NCBI RefSeq assembly: GCF_030816855.1
Contig: NZ_JAUSYK010000001.1
Span: 1,736,001-1,800,000 of the forward strand
DNA from: Arthrobacter sp. B3I4
GTDB taxonomy: Bacteria; Actinomycetota; Actinomycetes; Actinomycetales; Micrococcaceae
Direction: 5' to 3'
DNA: 64,000 nucleotides
This document shows, in pieces, positions 1 to 8,318 of the stretch (position 1 is its first letter; every line of letters starts with the position of its first letter). The notes under the pieces were generated by a model. That model was not told where the DNA came from, searched no databases, and was given only the letters and a program-made list of their open reading frames with translations. Position numbers and translations under genes: made by a program.

Positions 1-2
1 GC

Positions 3-410
3 GCCGCCTTCGTGGCCGGCGACGGCGCGCTGATGGCCAACCTGGTCAACAGCCGCAAGCATGCCGGCATGATCGTGCCCTACCCGGTGCAGGAGGCCAT
101 GCGGGTGGCGCTCGGCGACGACGCGCACGTGGCGGCCCAAAAGGACCTGTACCGGGGGCGCCGTGAACGGATCGTGCCGGCGCTGGAAAGCTTCGGCCTG
201 ACCATCCACGAGTCCCGCGCCGGACTTTACCTCTGGGCCACTGCCGGGGAGCCGACCTGGGATACCGTCGGCCGGCTCGCGGACCGCGGCATCGTCGTCG
301 GCCCCGGAGTCTTTTACGGCGATGCGGGCAACGGCTTCATTCGGGTGGCCCTGACCGCCACGGACGAACGGATTGACGCCGCCGTCGGGCGCCTAGCTAC
401 GGGACCGTAG
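3..410 (+). CDS. dapC: Succinyldiaminopimelate transaminase, C-terminal part (5' end outside window)
   Basis: The frame is open from the window edge and gives the last 135 residues of a class I/II PLP-dependent aminotransferase; full-length members have about 370-400 residues. The C-terminal small domain is recognisable: a GVVVGPG-like segment (here GIVVGPGVFYGD) and the FIRVALT motif, whose arginine binds the substrate carboxylate in this fold. The PLP lysine lies upstream of the window. DapC converts N-succinyl-2-amino-6-ketopimelate to N-succinyl-LL-diaminopimelate. The DapC assignment rests on family resemblance and on dapD and dapE lying 4-6 kb downstream; another class I aminotransferase cannot be excluded from this fragment alone. 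Confidence 0.75.
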   Translation, partial: AAFVAGDGALMANLVNSRKHAGMIVPYPVQEAMRVALGDDAHVAAQKDLYRGRRERIVPALESFGLTIHESRAGLYLWATAGEPTWDTVGRLADRGIVVGPGVFYGDAGNGFIRVALTATDERIDAAVGRLATGP

Positions 411-640
411 CCGCACTGTGATGCGTGCCACATGACGGCTGGTTCGAGGCCCTGAAAAGCCGCCGGATTAGTGCCACCCGCCAACTCCCGGTAGTTTTTA
501 ACTGACTATCAATGGTGGCTTTCCACAAGAAGGCAGCGCGGCCGTTGGAATCGGTGTCCAGATACAGGTTCCGTGGGCGGCTTCACCAGATGTTGGATCA
601 AGCTTTCAACAGAGGCCCTGAAGCCTCATGAGGAGAATCC

Positions 641-1924
641 ATGACTGAGACCACTAGCGCAACCCTGCGTCATGCGGGCGGGGAGCTCGAGCTTCCGCGC
701 ATCAAGGTTGTTGAAGGAAACGAAGGTTACGACGTTTCCAAGCTGCTGAAGCAGACCGGCGCCGTTGCTTTTGACCCGGGTTTCATGAACACCGCGGCGA
801 CCACCTCGGCCATCACCTACATCGATGGCGACGCCGGGATCCTGCGCTACCGCGGCTACCCGATCGAGCAGCTCGCGCAGCACTCCAGCTTCCTGGAGGT
901 GTCCTACCTGCTGATCTACGGCAACCTGCCGACGCCGGCCGAACTGGAAGCCTTCGACCAGCGGATCCGCCACCACACCCTGCTGCACGAGGAGCTCAAG
1001 GGCTTCTTCAGCGGCTTCCCCCGCGACGCACACCCGATGCCGGTGCTGTCCTCGGCAGTATCCGCGCTGTCCACCTTCTACCAGGACTCGCTGGATCCGT
1101 TCAATGCCGAGCAGGTCGAGGTCTCCACGTACCGGCTGCTGGCCAAGATGCCCGTCATCGCTGCCTACGCCCTGAAGAAGTCCGTCGGCCAGCCGATGCT
1201 GTACCCGGACAACTCCCACAACCTGGTGGAGAACTTCCTGCGCCTGAGCTTCGGTCTGCCCGCCGAGCAGTACGAAGTGGACCCGGTCGTGGCCAAGGCC
1301 CTGGATCTGCTGCTCATCCTGCATGCCGACCATGAGCAGAACTGCTCCACCTCCACGGTCCGGCTGGTGGGCTCGTCCAACGCCAACCTCTTCGCCTCCG
1401 TGTCCGCCGGCATCAACGCCCTCTTCGGACCCGCCCACGGCGGCGCCAACGAGGCCGTGCTCAAGATGCTCCGCCAGATCCAGGCCGACGGCATCAAGCC
1501 CGAGGACTACATGGAGAAGGTCAAGAACAAGGAAGACGGCGTCCGCCTGATGGGCTTCGGGCACCGCGTCTACAAGAACTACGACCCGCGCGCCAAGATC
1601 GTCAAGGCCACCGCGCACGAAATCCTCAGCAAGCTCGGCGGGAACGACGAACTGCTGGAAATCGCGCTCCGCCTCGAGGAAAAGGCCCTGCAGGACGACT
1701 ACTTCATCGAGCGCAAGCTCTACCCGAACGTGGACTTCTACACCGGCCTGATCTACAAGGCCATGGGCTTCCCGGAGAAGATGTTCACCGTGCTCTTCGC
1801 CATCGGCCGCCTGCCGGGCTGGATCGCCCAGTGGCGGGAAATGATCAGCGACCCGAACACCAAGATCGGACGCCCGCGGCAGCTCTACACGGGCGAGCCG
1901 GAACGGAACTACCCTTCCGTCTAG
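641..1924 (+). CDS. gltA: Citrate synthase
   Basis: Type II citrate synthase of 427 residues, a normal length. It condenses acetyl-CoA and oxaloacetate at the entry of the TCA cycle in the cytoplasm. Family landmarks are visible: LHADHEQNCSTSTVR near residue 228, GPAHGGANEAVLKML, FGHRVYKNYDPR with the catalytic His near 308, and YPNVDFYTGLIY with the catalytic Asp near 365. The ATG is preceded by AGGAGA at a spacing of about five bases (tgaggagaatccATG), which fixes the start. The gene is monocistronic: a perfect 20-bp hairpin follows the stop within 15 bases. The 230-bp upstream gap has no obvious gene. Confidence 0.97.
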   Translation: MTETTSATLRHAGGELELPRIKVVEGNEGYDVSKLLKQTGAVAFDPGFMNTAATTSAITYIDGDAGILRYRGYPIEQLAQHSSFLEVSYLLIYGNLPTPAELEAFDQRIRHHTLLHEELKGFFSGFPRDAHPMPVLSSAVSALSTFYQDSLDPFNAEQVEVSTYRLLAKMPVIAAYALKKSVGQPMLYPDNSHNLVENFLRLSFGLPAEQYEVDPVVAKALDLLLILHADHEQNCSTSTVRLVGSSNANLFASVSAGINALFGPAHGGANEAVLKMLRQIQADGIKPEDYMEKVKNKEDGVRLMGFGHRVYKNYDPRAKIVKATAHEILSKLGGNDELLEIALRLEEKALQDDYFIERKLYPNVDFYTGLIYKAMGFPEKMFTVLFAIGRLPGWIAQWREMISDPNTKIGRPRQLYTGEPERNYPSV

Positions 1925-1938
1925 AGTTCGACCAGACG

Positions 1939-1984
1939 ACGACGCCGGCCGCGCACCCGAAGCAGGGTGCGCGGCCGGCGTCGT
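1939..1984 (+). terminator. Strong hairpin terminator after gltA
   Basis: Perfect 20-bp inverted repeat (left arm 1939-1958, right arm 1965-1984) around a 6-base loop, 14 bases past the gltA stop and followed by tgttgtgttg-type T-rich sequence. Its position and stability fit an intrinsic terminator. Confidence 0.85.
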
Positions 1985-2095
1985 TGTGTTGGGGCACTGG
2001 CTGCGGGAGGACGCCCGCTGGCGGGAGGGCGCGGGGTTGGCACGGATACGGCGTGGATCCCCGGAATGGCGGCACAACCGTGCTAAAAAGGACCA

Positions 2096-2749
2096 ATGCC
2101 CAAATTTGTCGACGCCGCGCTGCGGCGCCAGGAAGTGGTCGAAGCCGTGTTCCGGATCGTGGCGGCAGACGGCCTGGAACGGGCGTCCCTGCGCGAAGTG
2201 GCCGACGAAGCCGGTCTCGCGGTGGGCTCCGTGCGGCATTACTTCGCCAGCAGTGATGAACTGCTGGCGTTCTCTTTTGGCGTCGTCGTGGACCGGATAG
2301 CCGGCCGGCTCGAGGCAGCGGAGGACCGGCTGGCGAAGGCAGCCCCCGGTTCGGCGGAGCAGCACGCCGGTGTGATTGCCCTGCTTGGCGAACTGCTTCC
2401 GCTGGACGAAGAACGCGCCGTGGACGCCTGCGTCTGGATGGCCTTCAAGAACGCGGCCCGGATCAAGCCGTTCCTTGCGCCCGAAGCGGACCGCAGCCAC
2501 CGCACCGTCGCAGCCGTCGTCGGCCGGCTGATCATGGAACTGACGGCAGGGCCGGGTACCGGCGCACTGGAGCAGCAGGAACTGGTCACCGAGGCCGAAA
2601 GGCTCCTGGCCATCCTGGACGGACTCGCCATGCATGCCCTGCTGCAGCCGGAATGGATGACGGCGCAGATGTGCCATGACGTGCTGGAAGCGCACCTGGC
2701 CAGCCTCGGTGCCGGTGCTGCCGGCAACCGGCGTGCCACCGGCCCGTAG
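2096..2749 (+). CDS. TetR family transcriptional regulator
   Basis: A 217-residue one-component regulator. Residues about 28-50 form a TetR helix-turn-helix (ASLREVADEAGLAVGSVRHYF, the usual L..VA..AGVS.G..YYHF pattern with HYF at its end), followed by an all-helical ligand-binding region of typical length. The start ATG follows AAGGA at a short spacing. It stands alone between the gltA terminator and an unrelated gene, so its target cannot be inferred from context. The ligand is unknown. Confidence 0.85.
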   Translation: MPKFVDAALRRQEVVEAVFRIVAADGLERASLREVADEAGLAVGSVRHYFASSDELLAFSFGVVVDRIAGRLEAAEDRLAKAAPGSAEQHAGVIALLGELLPLDEERAVDACVWMAFKNAARIKPFLAPEADRSHRTVAAVVGRLIMELTAGPGTGALEQQELVTEAERLLAILDGLAMHALLQPEWMTAQMCHDVLEAHLASLGAGAAGNRRATGP

Positions 2750-2822
2750 GCCACCGACCATTACCCTGCGCGGCCTTCAGGAATAGACTGAAAAAGTACG
2801 TCTTGCCAAGGGAGGCAATTGG

Positions 2823-3434
2823 ATGCACCAGACAGGCGGCCCGGGCTGGCGGATCACTATGGACACCTCAGGTCCCATGCTCATAGCGCTTTACGTGAGG
2901 GACTCGGCCGGCCTGGAGACCGCAGGTCAGCCCGCCCTGTGCCCGGTCGTCCCCAAGATCCGAGCGTCTGACCACTCACACCTCATTGACGAGGTGGGCG
3001 GAACGGGTGCACTCAAAACCGAGTGGGAGGCCTGGTGGGCCCAGCTCCTGAAGTCACACCCGGAGATGGAGCCCGAGCTCGGACCGCCGGGCTTCCGCGC
3101 CTTCGGCAACTCCCCGGCACTGCGGCGGGTGCTCCAGGCACACTTTGGCGCCGCCCTCAGCTGGGCGCGCGAACGGCGGGGCGAGTATCTGGCCCTGGAA
3201 GCCGAGCGTGATGCCAGCGGAGCCACCCAGGTCCTCGCCGACCTGGTGGATGACAGGCTGCTCGAAGTCGGCCGGGCCGCCCGCGACTTTGACTTGACCA
3301 TCATTGAGCTGCCCCTCGCCGAGCCCCGGGCCTGGTACCTGGAGCCGGACAAGGTCATCATGAGTACGGAACTGCTGGCCGAACCCGACCTGTTCCGCAG
3401 CTACGTTCAGCCGGTCGTCGAACTGCTGGTGTGA
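2823..3434 (+). CDS. Conserved hypothetical protein, 203 residues
   Basis: I do not recognise the family. The product is soluble, with no signal peptide or membrane segment, and rich in Glu, Trp and Leu. A central stretch (about residues 65-135) has WxxWW and alternating charged residues suggesting helices. The ATG has GGGAGG 7 bases upstream, a good Shine-Dalgarno, and a TAGACT hexamer at 2784-2789 could be the -10 box of its promoter, giving a short leader. An in-frame ATG 12 codons on (2859) is an alternative start. High third-position GC supports real coding. Confidence 0.7.
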   Translation: MHQTGGPGWRITMDTSGPMLIALYVRDSAGLETAGQPALCPVVPKIRASDHSHLIDEVGGTGALKTEWEAWWAQLLKSHPEMEPELGPPGFRAFGNSPALRRVLQAHFGAALSWARERRGEYLALEAERDASGATQVLADLVDDRLLEVGRAARDFDLTIIELPLAEPRAWYLEPDKVIMSTELLAEPDLFRSYVQPVVELLV

Positions 3435-3484
3435 TCCCCGGCCAAAAGCGCTGCCATCCCCGGTCGCGTCAGGGCAAACAGTAG

Positions 3485-4336
3485 CTACGGCGCCGGTTCC
3501 TCGGCCACCGTTATGGTGACCTGGCCCGCCGGGGCGTCGGCGCTCTGCCAGCCGTTGCGGGCGAGCCGTGTCCAGCTCCGGCCGTCGACCCGCACCTCCG
3601 TGATGGACAGGGCCTTGGCGTTGGCTACCGCCCACTGCGCCACCGCCCACGCCTGCGTGCCGTCAGCCTCCGCCACGACCGTCCGGCCTGCCGCGGTCGC
3701 GGGGAGGGCTCCGAAAGCCGCCAGCAGGCGCTGCCGGACCTCCGCGGCGTCCCCGGCCGTCTCCGGTTTGCGCAGCGTGCAGTCGAGGCCCTCCGCGGTC
3801 TGGCCGGTCAGTGCCGACGCGAAGGCCCTGGCCATGGGCTCATGCTGGGCGTACGCCCCCGGATACGCCGAACGCTGGACGTGCTGCGCGGCCGCGGTGA
3901 TGGGCATGGACTCGTATCCCGGGACTTTGACCAGCGCGTCGTAGAAGGCGTTGGCGGCGTGGAACGGGTCCATGACCTGCGCCTCGGTGCCCCACCCCTG
4001 CGAGGGCCGCTGCTGGAACAGGCCGCGCGAATCGGGGCCCGCCTGGTCGCCATGGCCGATGTTGCGCAGTTTCGCTTCCTGCATGGACGTGGCCAGGGCG
4101 ATGCTCGCCGCGCGGGCGGGCAGTCCGCGCCGGACCGCGACGGCGCTGACAAGGGCAGCATTTGCGGCCTGGTCGCTGGCGAGATCCTCGCCGCCGGCAC
4201 CGACGGCCGTGCAGCGCTCGGTGATCAGTGTCTCGGAACGCTGCAGGAAGGCGACGGCCGTGTAGACCGCGCCGGCCACCATGGCCAGCGCCAGCAACAG
4301 CACCGTCCGACGGCGCCAGCGACCCCTGCGTGCCAC
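3485..4336 (-). CDS. Membrane-anchored protein with lytic-enzyme-like RGLFQQRPSQGWG motif
   Basis: A 283-residue protein beginning with a basic stretch (MARRGRWRRR) and one hydrophobic helix at about residues 11-30, so a type II membrane or secreted protein. Residues about 75-150 contain SMQEAKLRNIGHG followed by DSRGLFQQRPSQGWGTEAQVMDP, a motif shared by a large group of actinobacterial extracytoplasmic proteins that databases sometimes label heavy-metal transporter. The E-x-n-SRGLFQQ arrangement resembles goose-type or transglycosylase-like lysozyme folds, so a peptidoglycan-related role is my inference; transport is unlikely because there is only one membrane helix. The GTG start has GAGGGAG 7 bases upstream. 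It lies 65 bp downstream of dapD on the same strand. Confidence 0.7.
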   Translation of the reverse strand: MARRGRWRRRTVLLLALAMVAGAVYTAVAFLQRSETLITERCTAVGAGGEDLASDQAANAALVSAVAVRRGLPARAASIALATSMQEAKLRNIGHGDQAGPDSRGLFQQRPSQGWGTEAQVMDPFHAANAFYDALVKVPGYESMPITAAAQHVQRSAYPGAYAQHEPMARAFASALTGQTAEGLDCTLRKPETAGDAAEVRQRLLAAFGALPATAAGRTVVAEADGTQAWAVAQWAVANAKALSITEVRVDGRSWTRLARNGWQSADAPAGQVTITVAEEPAP

Positions 4337-4401
4337 GTCATTACTCCCTCGGGCCCCGCAGGGCCGGTCGAATCCTGAGCCAACCGGCTCTCGGCCGGTG
4401 C

Positions 4402-5412
4402 CTAGTTGGCGTGCAGCGCCTCATTGAGCTCAACGGTCTGGCCCTTCCGGGGGAGGACCTCCACCTCGCCGCTGGAGGAGTTGCGGCGGAACAACAGATT
4501 GGGAACCCCGGAAAGTTCGACGGCCTTCACGATCCGGCTGGTGTCCTCGCCGTCGGCGTCCTTCGGACCGACCACGCGTACCCGGGTGCCCGCCGTGACG
4601 TAGAGGCCGGCCTCGACGACGGAGTCGTCACCGATGCTGATGCCGACCCCGGAGTTTGCGCCCAGCAGCACCCGCTCGCCGAGGGCGATCTTTTCCTTGC
4701 CGCCGCCGGAAAGGGTGCCCATGATGGAGGCGCCGCCGCCGACGTCCGAGCCGTCACCGGCCACCACCCCTGCGGAGATCCGGCCTTCGACCATCGAGGT
4801 TCCCAGCGTGCCGGCATTGAAGTTCACGAACCCCTCGTGCATGACGGTGGTGCCTTCGGCCAGGTGTGCGCCCAGCCGGACCCGGTCGGCGTCGGCGATC
4901 CGGACGCCGGAGGGGATCACGTAGTCGACCATGCGGGGGAACTTGTCCACCCCGTAGACGGTCACGGCGCCGCGCTTGCGCAGCCGCGCCCGGGTCAATT
5001 CAAAGTCCTCCACGGGGGCCGGGCCGAAGTTGGTCCACACCACGTTGGGGAGCTTGCCAAAGATGCCGTCCAGGTTGATGCTGTTCGGCTGGACCAGGCG
5101 GTGCGAGAGCAGGTGCAGGCGCAGGTAGGCGTCCGCGGTGTCCGCCGGGGGTTCGTCCAGGTGGATCTGGGCGAAGACGACCTGCTGTTCGGTTCCGCGG
5201 TCGGCGTCGTTGCCGGCAGCCGCGATGTCGAGCAGGGACTGGTCCGCGTTGGCGACGTCGCGCAGGTTCTCCGCCGCGGTCCCGAGTGCCGGCGCCGGGA
5301 ACCAGACGTCCAGCACGGTAGCCTGGCCGTTGCGGGTGGCGAGGGTCGCGACCCCGTAGCCGTAGGCGGAACGGGAGGCGGCGGGCGCGGCAGTGGAAGC
5401 GGTTTCAGTCAT
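4402..5412 (-). CDS. dapD: Tetrahydrodipicolinate N-succinyltransferase
   Basis: A 336-residue DapD of the actinobacterial type. It transfers succinyl from succinyl-CoA to tetrahydrodipicolinate in lysine and meso-diaminopimelate synthesis. The C-terminal half (about residues 170-290) is a left-handed beta-helix of hexapeptide repeats (VVAGDGSDVGGGASIMGTL, then LLGANSGVGISIGDDSVVEAG). The N-terminal domain contains LHLLSHRLVQPN and NVVWTNFGP, typical of the mycobacterial enzyme. Divergent from dapE across an 86-bp gap. The ATG lies six bases after a TAGACT hexamer with no Shine-Dalgarno, so the mRNA is probably leaderless. Confidence 0.95.
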   Translation of the reverse strand: MTETASTAAPAASRSAYGYGVATLATRNGQATVLDVWFPAPALGTAAENLRDVANADQSLLDIAAAGNDADRGTEQQVVFAQIHLDEPPADTADAYLRLHLLSHRLVQPNSINLDGIFGKLPNVVWTNFGPAPVEDFELTRARLRKRGAVTVYGVDKFPRMVDYVIPSGVRIADADRVRLGAHLAEGTTVMHEGFVNFNAGTLGTSMVEGRISAGVVAGDGSDVGGGASIMGTLSGGGKEKIALGERVLLGANSGVGISIGDDSVVEAGLYVTAGTRVRVVGPKDADGEDTSRIVKAVELSGVPNLLFRRNSSSGEVEVLPRKGQTVELNEALHAN

Positions 5413-5418
5413 GACTCA

Positions 5419-5424
5419 AGTCTA
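5419..5424 (-). promoter_or_regulatory. Predicted -10 box of leaderless dapD promoter
   Basis: TAGACT on the minus strand, six bases (TGAGTC) before the dapD ATG. With a normal -10 to start-point distance, transcription would begin at the A of the ATG. Confidence 0.6.
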
Positions 5425-5486
5425 TAGACGGCGCCCGTGCTCACTAAAACCTGTGACAGCGCGGAGCTATGACTGGAGCAGCCCGA

Positions 5487-5492
5487 TACAGT
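5487..5492 (+). promoter_or_regulatory. Predicted -10 box of leaderless dapE promoter
   Basis: TACAGT, six bases (GGGACC) before the GTG at 5499. The spacing is identical to that of the divergent dapD promoter and supports GTG 5499 over the upstream ATG at 5469. Confidence 0.6.
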
Positions 5493-5498
5493 GGGACC

Positions 5499-6635
5499 GT
5501 GACTGAGCAAACTGCCCCCGCCCGCAAGGACCTGCGCCTGGACCTGCGCCAGGACGTCGCCCTGCTGACCGCCGACCTCATCGACATCTTCAGCGTTTCC
5601 GGGGAGGAACGCCGGCTGGCCGACGCCGTCGAGTATGCCCTCCGCGCCCTCCCGCAACTTGAGCTGACCCGCGACGGCGATGCGATCATCGCCCGCACCA
5701 ACCTTGGCCGGTCCGAGCGGGTCATCCTCGCCGGGCACCTGGACACCGTCCCGCTGCCGACCACCGAGGGCTCGCTGGGCACTGTCCCCTCCTACTGGGC
5801 CTCCGGGGCGCCCGGTGAAGGCGTGCTGTACGGCCGCGGCGCCACCGACATGAAGGGCGGCGTGGCGGTGCAGCTGGCGCTCGCCGCCGGACTGTTCGAC
5901 GGCGGCGGGGAGCCGGACAAGGACGTCACCTTTGTCTTTTACGACCACGAGGAAGTGGAGGGGGTGAAGAGCGGCCTGGGCCGGCTGGTCCGTAACCACG
6001 GCGCGCTGCTGGAAGGGGACTTCGCCATCCTGCTGGAACCGACCGACGGGACGGTCGAGGGCGGCTGCAACGGCACCATCCGTTTCGAAGCCAGCACGCG
6101 CGGGGAAGCGGCCCACTCTGCCAGGGCTTGGATGGGCAGCAACGCCATCCACGCCGCGGCGCCGATCCTGACCAGACTGGCCGGCTACGAGCCGCGGACC
6201 GTTCCCGTGGACGGGCTGGACTACCGCGAAAGCCTCAACGCCGTCCGGATCAGCGGCGGCACGGCCGGAAACGTCATCCCGGACCGCTGCGTGGTGGAGG
6301 TCAACTACCGCTTCGCGCCGGACAAGAACCTCGCGCAGGCCGAGGAACACGTCCGCGAGCTGCTGGCCGGCTTCGACCTGGTCTGCACTGACGGCGCCGC
6401 CGGCGCCCGGCCGGGCCTGAACCACCCCGCCGCTGCCTCCTTCGTCGCCGCTGTCGGAGCCGCGCCGAAGCCGAAGTACGGCTGGACCGACGTCGCACGC
6501 TTCAGCGAACTCGGCGTCCCGGCCGTGAACTTCGGCCCGGGGGATGCGCTGCTGGCCCACAAGGATGATGAGCACGTCGACGCCGGTGCGGTCCGCGAGT
6601 GCCTGCGCGCGCTGCGGACCTGGCTCGGCGTCTAG
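5499..6635 (+). CDS. dapE: Succinyl-diaminopimelate desuccinylase
   Basis: M20-family metallopeptidase-fold hydrolase of 378 residues that removes succinate from N-succinyl-LL-diaminopimelate. Metal-site motifs are present: AGHLDTVP near residue 80, GRGATDMKGGVAV, the catalytic Glu pair in FYDHEEVEG, and a late AHKDDEHVD histidine. The chosen GTG start gives VTEQTAPARKDLRLDL as the N-terminus; the upstream in-frame ATG at 5469 adds ten residues of unlikely sequence and overlaps the promoter. It is divergent from dapD, giving a compact pair for one pathway, and is followed by a strong bidirectional terminator. Confidence 0.94.
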   Translation: MTEQTAPARKDLRLDLRQDVALLTADLIDIFSVSGEERRLADAVEYALRALPQLELTRDGDAIIARTNLGRSERVILAGHLDTVPLPTTEGSLGTVPSYWASGAPGEGVLYGRGATDMKGGVAVQLALAAGLFDGGGEPDKDVTFVFYDHEEVEGVKSGLGRLVRNHGALLEGDFAILLEPTDGTVEGGCNGTIRFEASTRGEAAHSARAWMGSNAIHAAAPILTRLAGYEPRTVPVDGLDYRESLNAVRISGGTAGNVIPDRCVVEVNYRFAPDKNLAQAEEHVRELLAGFDLVCTDGAAGARPGLNHPAAASFVAAVGAAPKPKYGWTDVARFSELGVPAVNFGPGDALLAHKDDEHVDAGAVRECLRALRTWLGV

Positions 6636-6680
6636 CCCTGGCAACGCGGTCCGGGCCACCGGGACGAGGCGTACTAACGG

Positions 6681-6718
6681 CGAAAGGTCCGGAACCCGTG
6701 CGGGTTCCGGACCTTTCG
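6681..6718. terminator. Bidirectional terminator between dapE and gluD
   Basis: Perfect 17-bp inverted repeat (arms 6681-6697 and 6702-6718) with a GTGC loop, between the convergent ends of dapE and the glutamate-type transporter operon. AAAGG/CCTTT at the base gives a short U-run in either direction. Confidence 0.8.
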
Positions 6719-6734
6719 CGTCTGCAGGGTCGGG

Positions 6735-7571
6735 CTACTTCACCACGTCGACTCCGGCGGCCGGCACATGCGCCATGCCGCCGGCGGCCTTCTTGGAGCC
6801 GCGCTTCTCGATCCAGATGGCGATCCGCGAAACAGCCAGGTTGATGGCGATGTAGATGGCCGCCGCCACAAAAAACACCGGGAAGAGGTATTGCGGGCCG
6901 AGGAAGTCGGCCATGACCTGGACCGCACGGAGCAGTTCGCCGTAGGCCACGATGTAACCGAGCGAGGTGTCCTTTAGGAGTACCACCAGCTGGGCCACGA
7001 GGGAGGGCAGCATCCGGCGGATGGCCTGTGGCAGTTCGATGGTCAGCCGGGACTGGAAGCTGGTGAGGCCGATGGCAAGGCCGGCTTCGCGCTGTCCCTT
7101 GGGCAGGGACTGGATGCCGGCCCGGATGATCTCGGCGAAGATCGCCGCGTTGTACAGGACCAGACCGGCGACGACCGCGATGAACGAGCTGGTGGCGAAG
7201 ACCAGCAGCACGAACAGCATCATCAGGACCACCGGCATGCCGCGGAGGAATTCCAGCACGATCCGGGTGGGGACCCGGATCCACGCGACGTCGGAAATCC
7301 GCATCAGGCACAGCAGCAGCCCGAGCGGGAAGGCGATGACGGCAGCCAGGGCTGCGGCGCTGAGGGTCGCTCCGATGCCGTTGGCGATCAGCGTCCAGAC
7401 ATCCGCCTGGCTGAAGATAGCCCAGCGCTGGGCTTCAAAGATTCCCTGCTGGGCCAGGGTCATGACGGCCACTGCCAGTAGCGCGACGATCAGGATCACA
7501 CCGATGACTGAGCCGATGAGGGAGATGCGGCGGGCTTTGGGACCCGGGACGTCGTAGAGAACGGAGCTCAT
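6735..7571 (-). CDS. gluD: Glutamate-type amino-acid ABC transporter, permease 2
   Basis: A 278-residue polytopic membrane protein of the HisM/GluD type. An N-terminal helix (about 20-40) precedes the permease domain; the cytoplasmic loop around residue 165-200 reads ALRAGIQSLPKGQREAG-like sequence (here IRAGIQSLPKGQREAGLAIGL), the EAA motif that contacts the ATPase. The C-terminus is a short Lys-rich tail. The start ATG overlaps the gluC stop by four bases (ATGA), so the two permeases are translationally coupled. The order A-B-C-D matches the corynebacterial gluABCD glutamate importer; substrate is inferred from that. Confidence 0.88.
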   Translation of the reverse strand: MSSVLYDVPGPKARRISLIGSVIGVILIVALLAVAVMTLAQQGIFEAQRWAIFSQADVWTLIANGIGATLSAAALAAVIAFPLGLLLCLMRISDVAWIRVPTRIVLEFLRGMPVVLMMLFVLLVFATSSFIAVVAGLVLYNAAIFAEIIRAGIQSLPKGQREAGLAIGLTSFQSRLTIELPQAIRRMLPSLVAQLVVLLKDTSLGYIVAYGELLRAVQVMADFLGPQYLFPVFFVAAAIYIAINLAVSRIAIWIEKRGSKKAAGGMAHVPAAGVDVVK

Positions 7572-8218
7572 CGTGCGATCGCCACCTTTCGTTCAACGAC
7601 GTTGGCCAGGTAACCCAGCGGGACGGTAATCAACAGGTAGAAGAAGGCAACTCCGACAAGGACCCACATGACGGCGTCGCCGTTGGAGTTCGCGAGCTGC
7701 TTGCCGTACCCGAAAAGCTCCAGCACGTAGAAGGCGCCGGCGACGGAGGAGTTCTTCACCAGGGCGATCAGGATGTTGATCAGCGGCGGGATCACCGTGC
7801 GCAGGGCCTGCGGAAGGATGATCAGCGAGAGCACCTGGCTGAACTTCATGCCGATGCTGCGGGCTGCCTCGGCCTGGCCGACCGGGACGCTGTTAACACC
7901 CGAACGGACAGCTTCGGCGATGAAAGCGGAGGTGTAGGCGCTCAGGGCGATGATGGCAGCGATTTCAAACTGCTGGAATGAGACGCCGAGGCGGGGGAGC
8001 ACGACGGCGGCGAAGAAGAACGCGATGGTCAGCGGCGTGTTCCGGACGATCTCCACATAGGCCATGCTGAAGCCGCGCAGCGCCGCGATGGGGGAGACCC
8101 GGGCTGCGGCAAGCAGGGTACCGAAAATGAGGGCGAAGATTCCCGAGACCACTGCCAGGAAGAGGGTTCTGAGAAAGCCGTCCCAGTACTGGGGGAGGTT
8201 CTCAATGATGACGTCCAT
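7568..8218 (-). CDS. gluC: Glutamate-type amino-acid ABC transporter, permease 1
   Basis: A 216-residue His/Glu/Gln/Arg/opine-family permease with about five membrane helices. The EAA loop is seen as AVRSGVNSVPVGQAEAARSIG. The ATG has AAGGAAC about 5 bases upstream. It lies 100 bp after the end of the binding-protein gene, the gap being occupied by a strong hairpin, and overlaps gluD by four bases. It works with GluD as the membrane channel of the importer. Confidence 0.88.
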   Translation of the reverse strand: MDVIIENLPQYWDGFLRTLFLAVVSGIFALIFGTLLAAARVSPIAALRGFSMAYVEIVRNTPLTIAFFFAAVVLPRLGVSFQQFEIAAIIALSAYTSAFIAEAVRSGVNSVPVGQAEAARSIGMKFSQVLSLIILPQALRTVIPPLINILIALVKNSSVAGAFYVLELFGYGKQLANSNGDAVMWVLVGVAFFYLLITVPLGYLANVVERKVAIAR

Positions 8219-8263
8219 AGGTTCCTTCAGCTGCGTTGAGGGGTTTCAAGCATTAACCGGGCA

Positions 8264-8310
8264 GTGGCGGCCGCGGGCCCGCAAGGGAAGCGGGTTCCGG
8301 CGGCCGCCAC
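8264..8310 (-). terminator. Intercistronic hairpin between gluB and gluC
   Basis: Arms GTGGCGGCCGC (8264-8274) and GCGGCCGCCAC (8300-8310) enclose an inner CCCGC/GCGGG stem. There is no U-tract. Such hairpins after binding-protein genes usually act as partial terminators or 3' stabilisers that raise binding-protein expression above the permeases; that role here is inferred. Confidence 0.55.
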
Positions 8311-8318
8311 ACCTGGTT

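Noticed and set aside
626..2761. A 711-codon open frame antisense to gltA and the TetR gene
   Set aside because: GC-rich codon use leaves the antisense frame open. The plus-strand genes have clear family motifs and ribosome-binding sites, while the antisense product shows no recognisable domain.
4228..5427. A 399-codon plus-strand frame opposite dapD
   Set aside because: Shadow of dapD third-position GC; no motif, and it runs through the dapD promoter.
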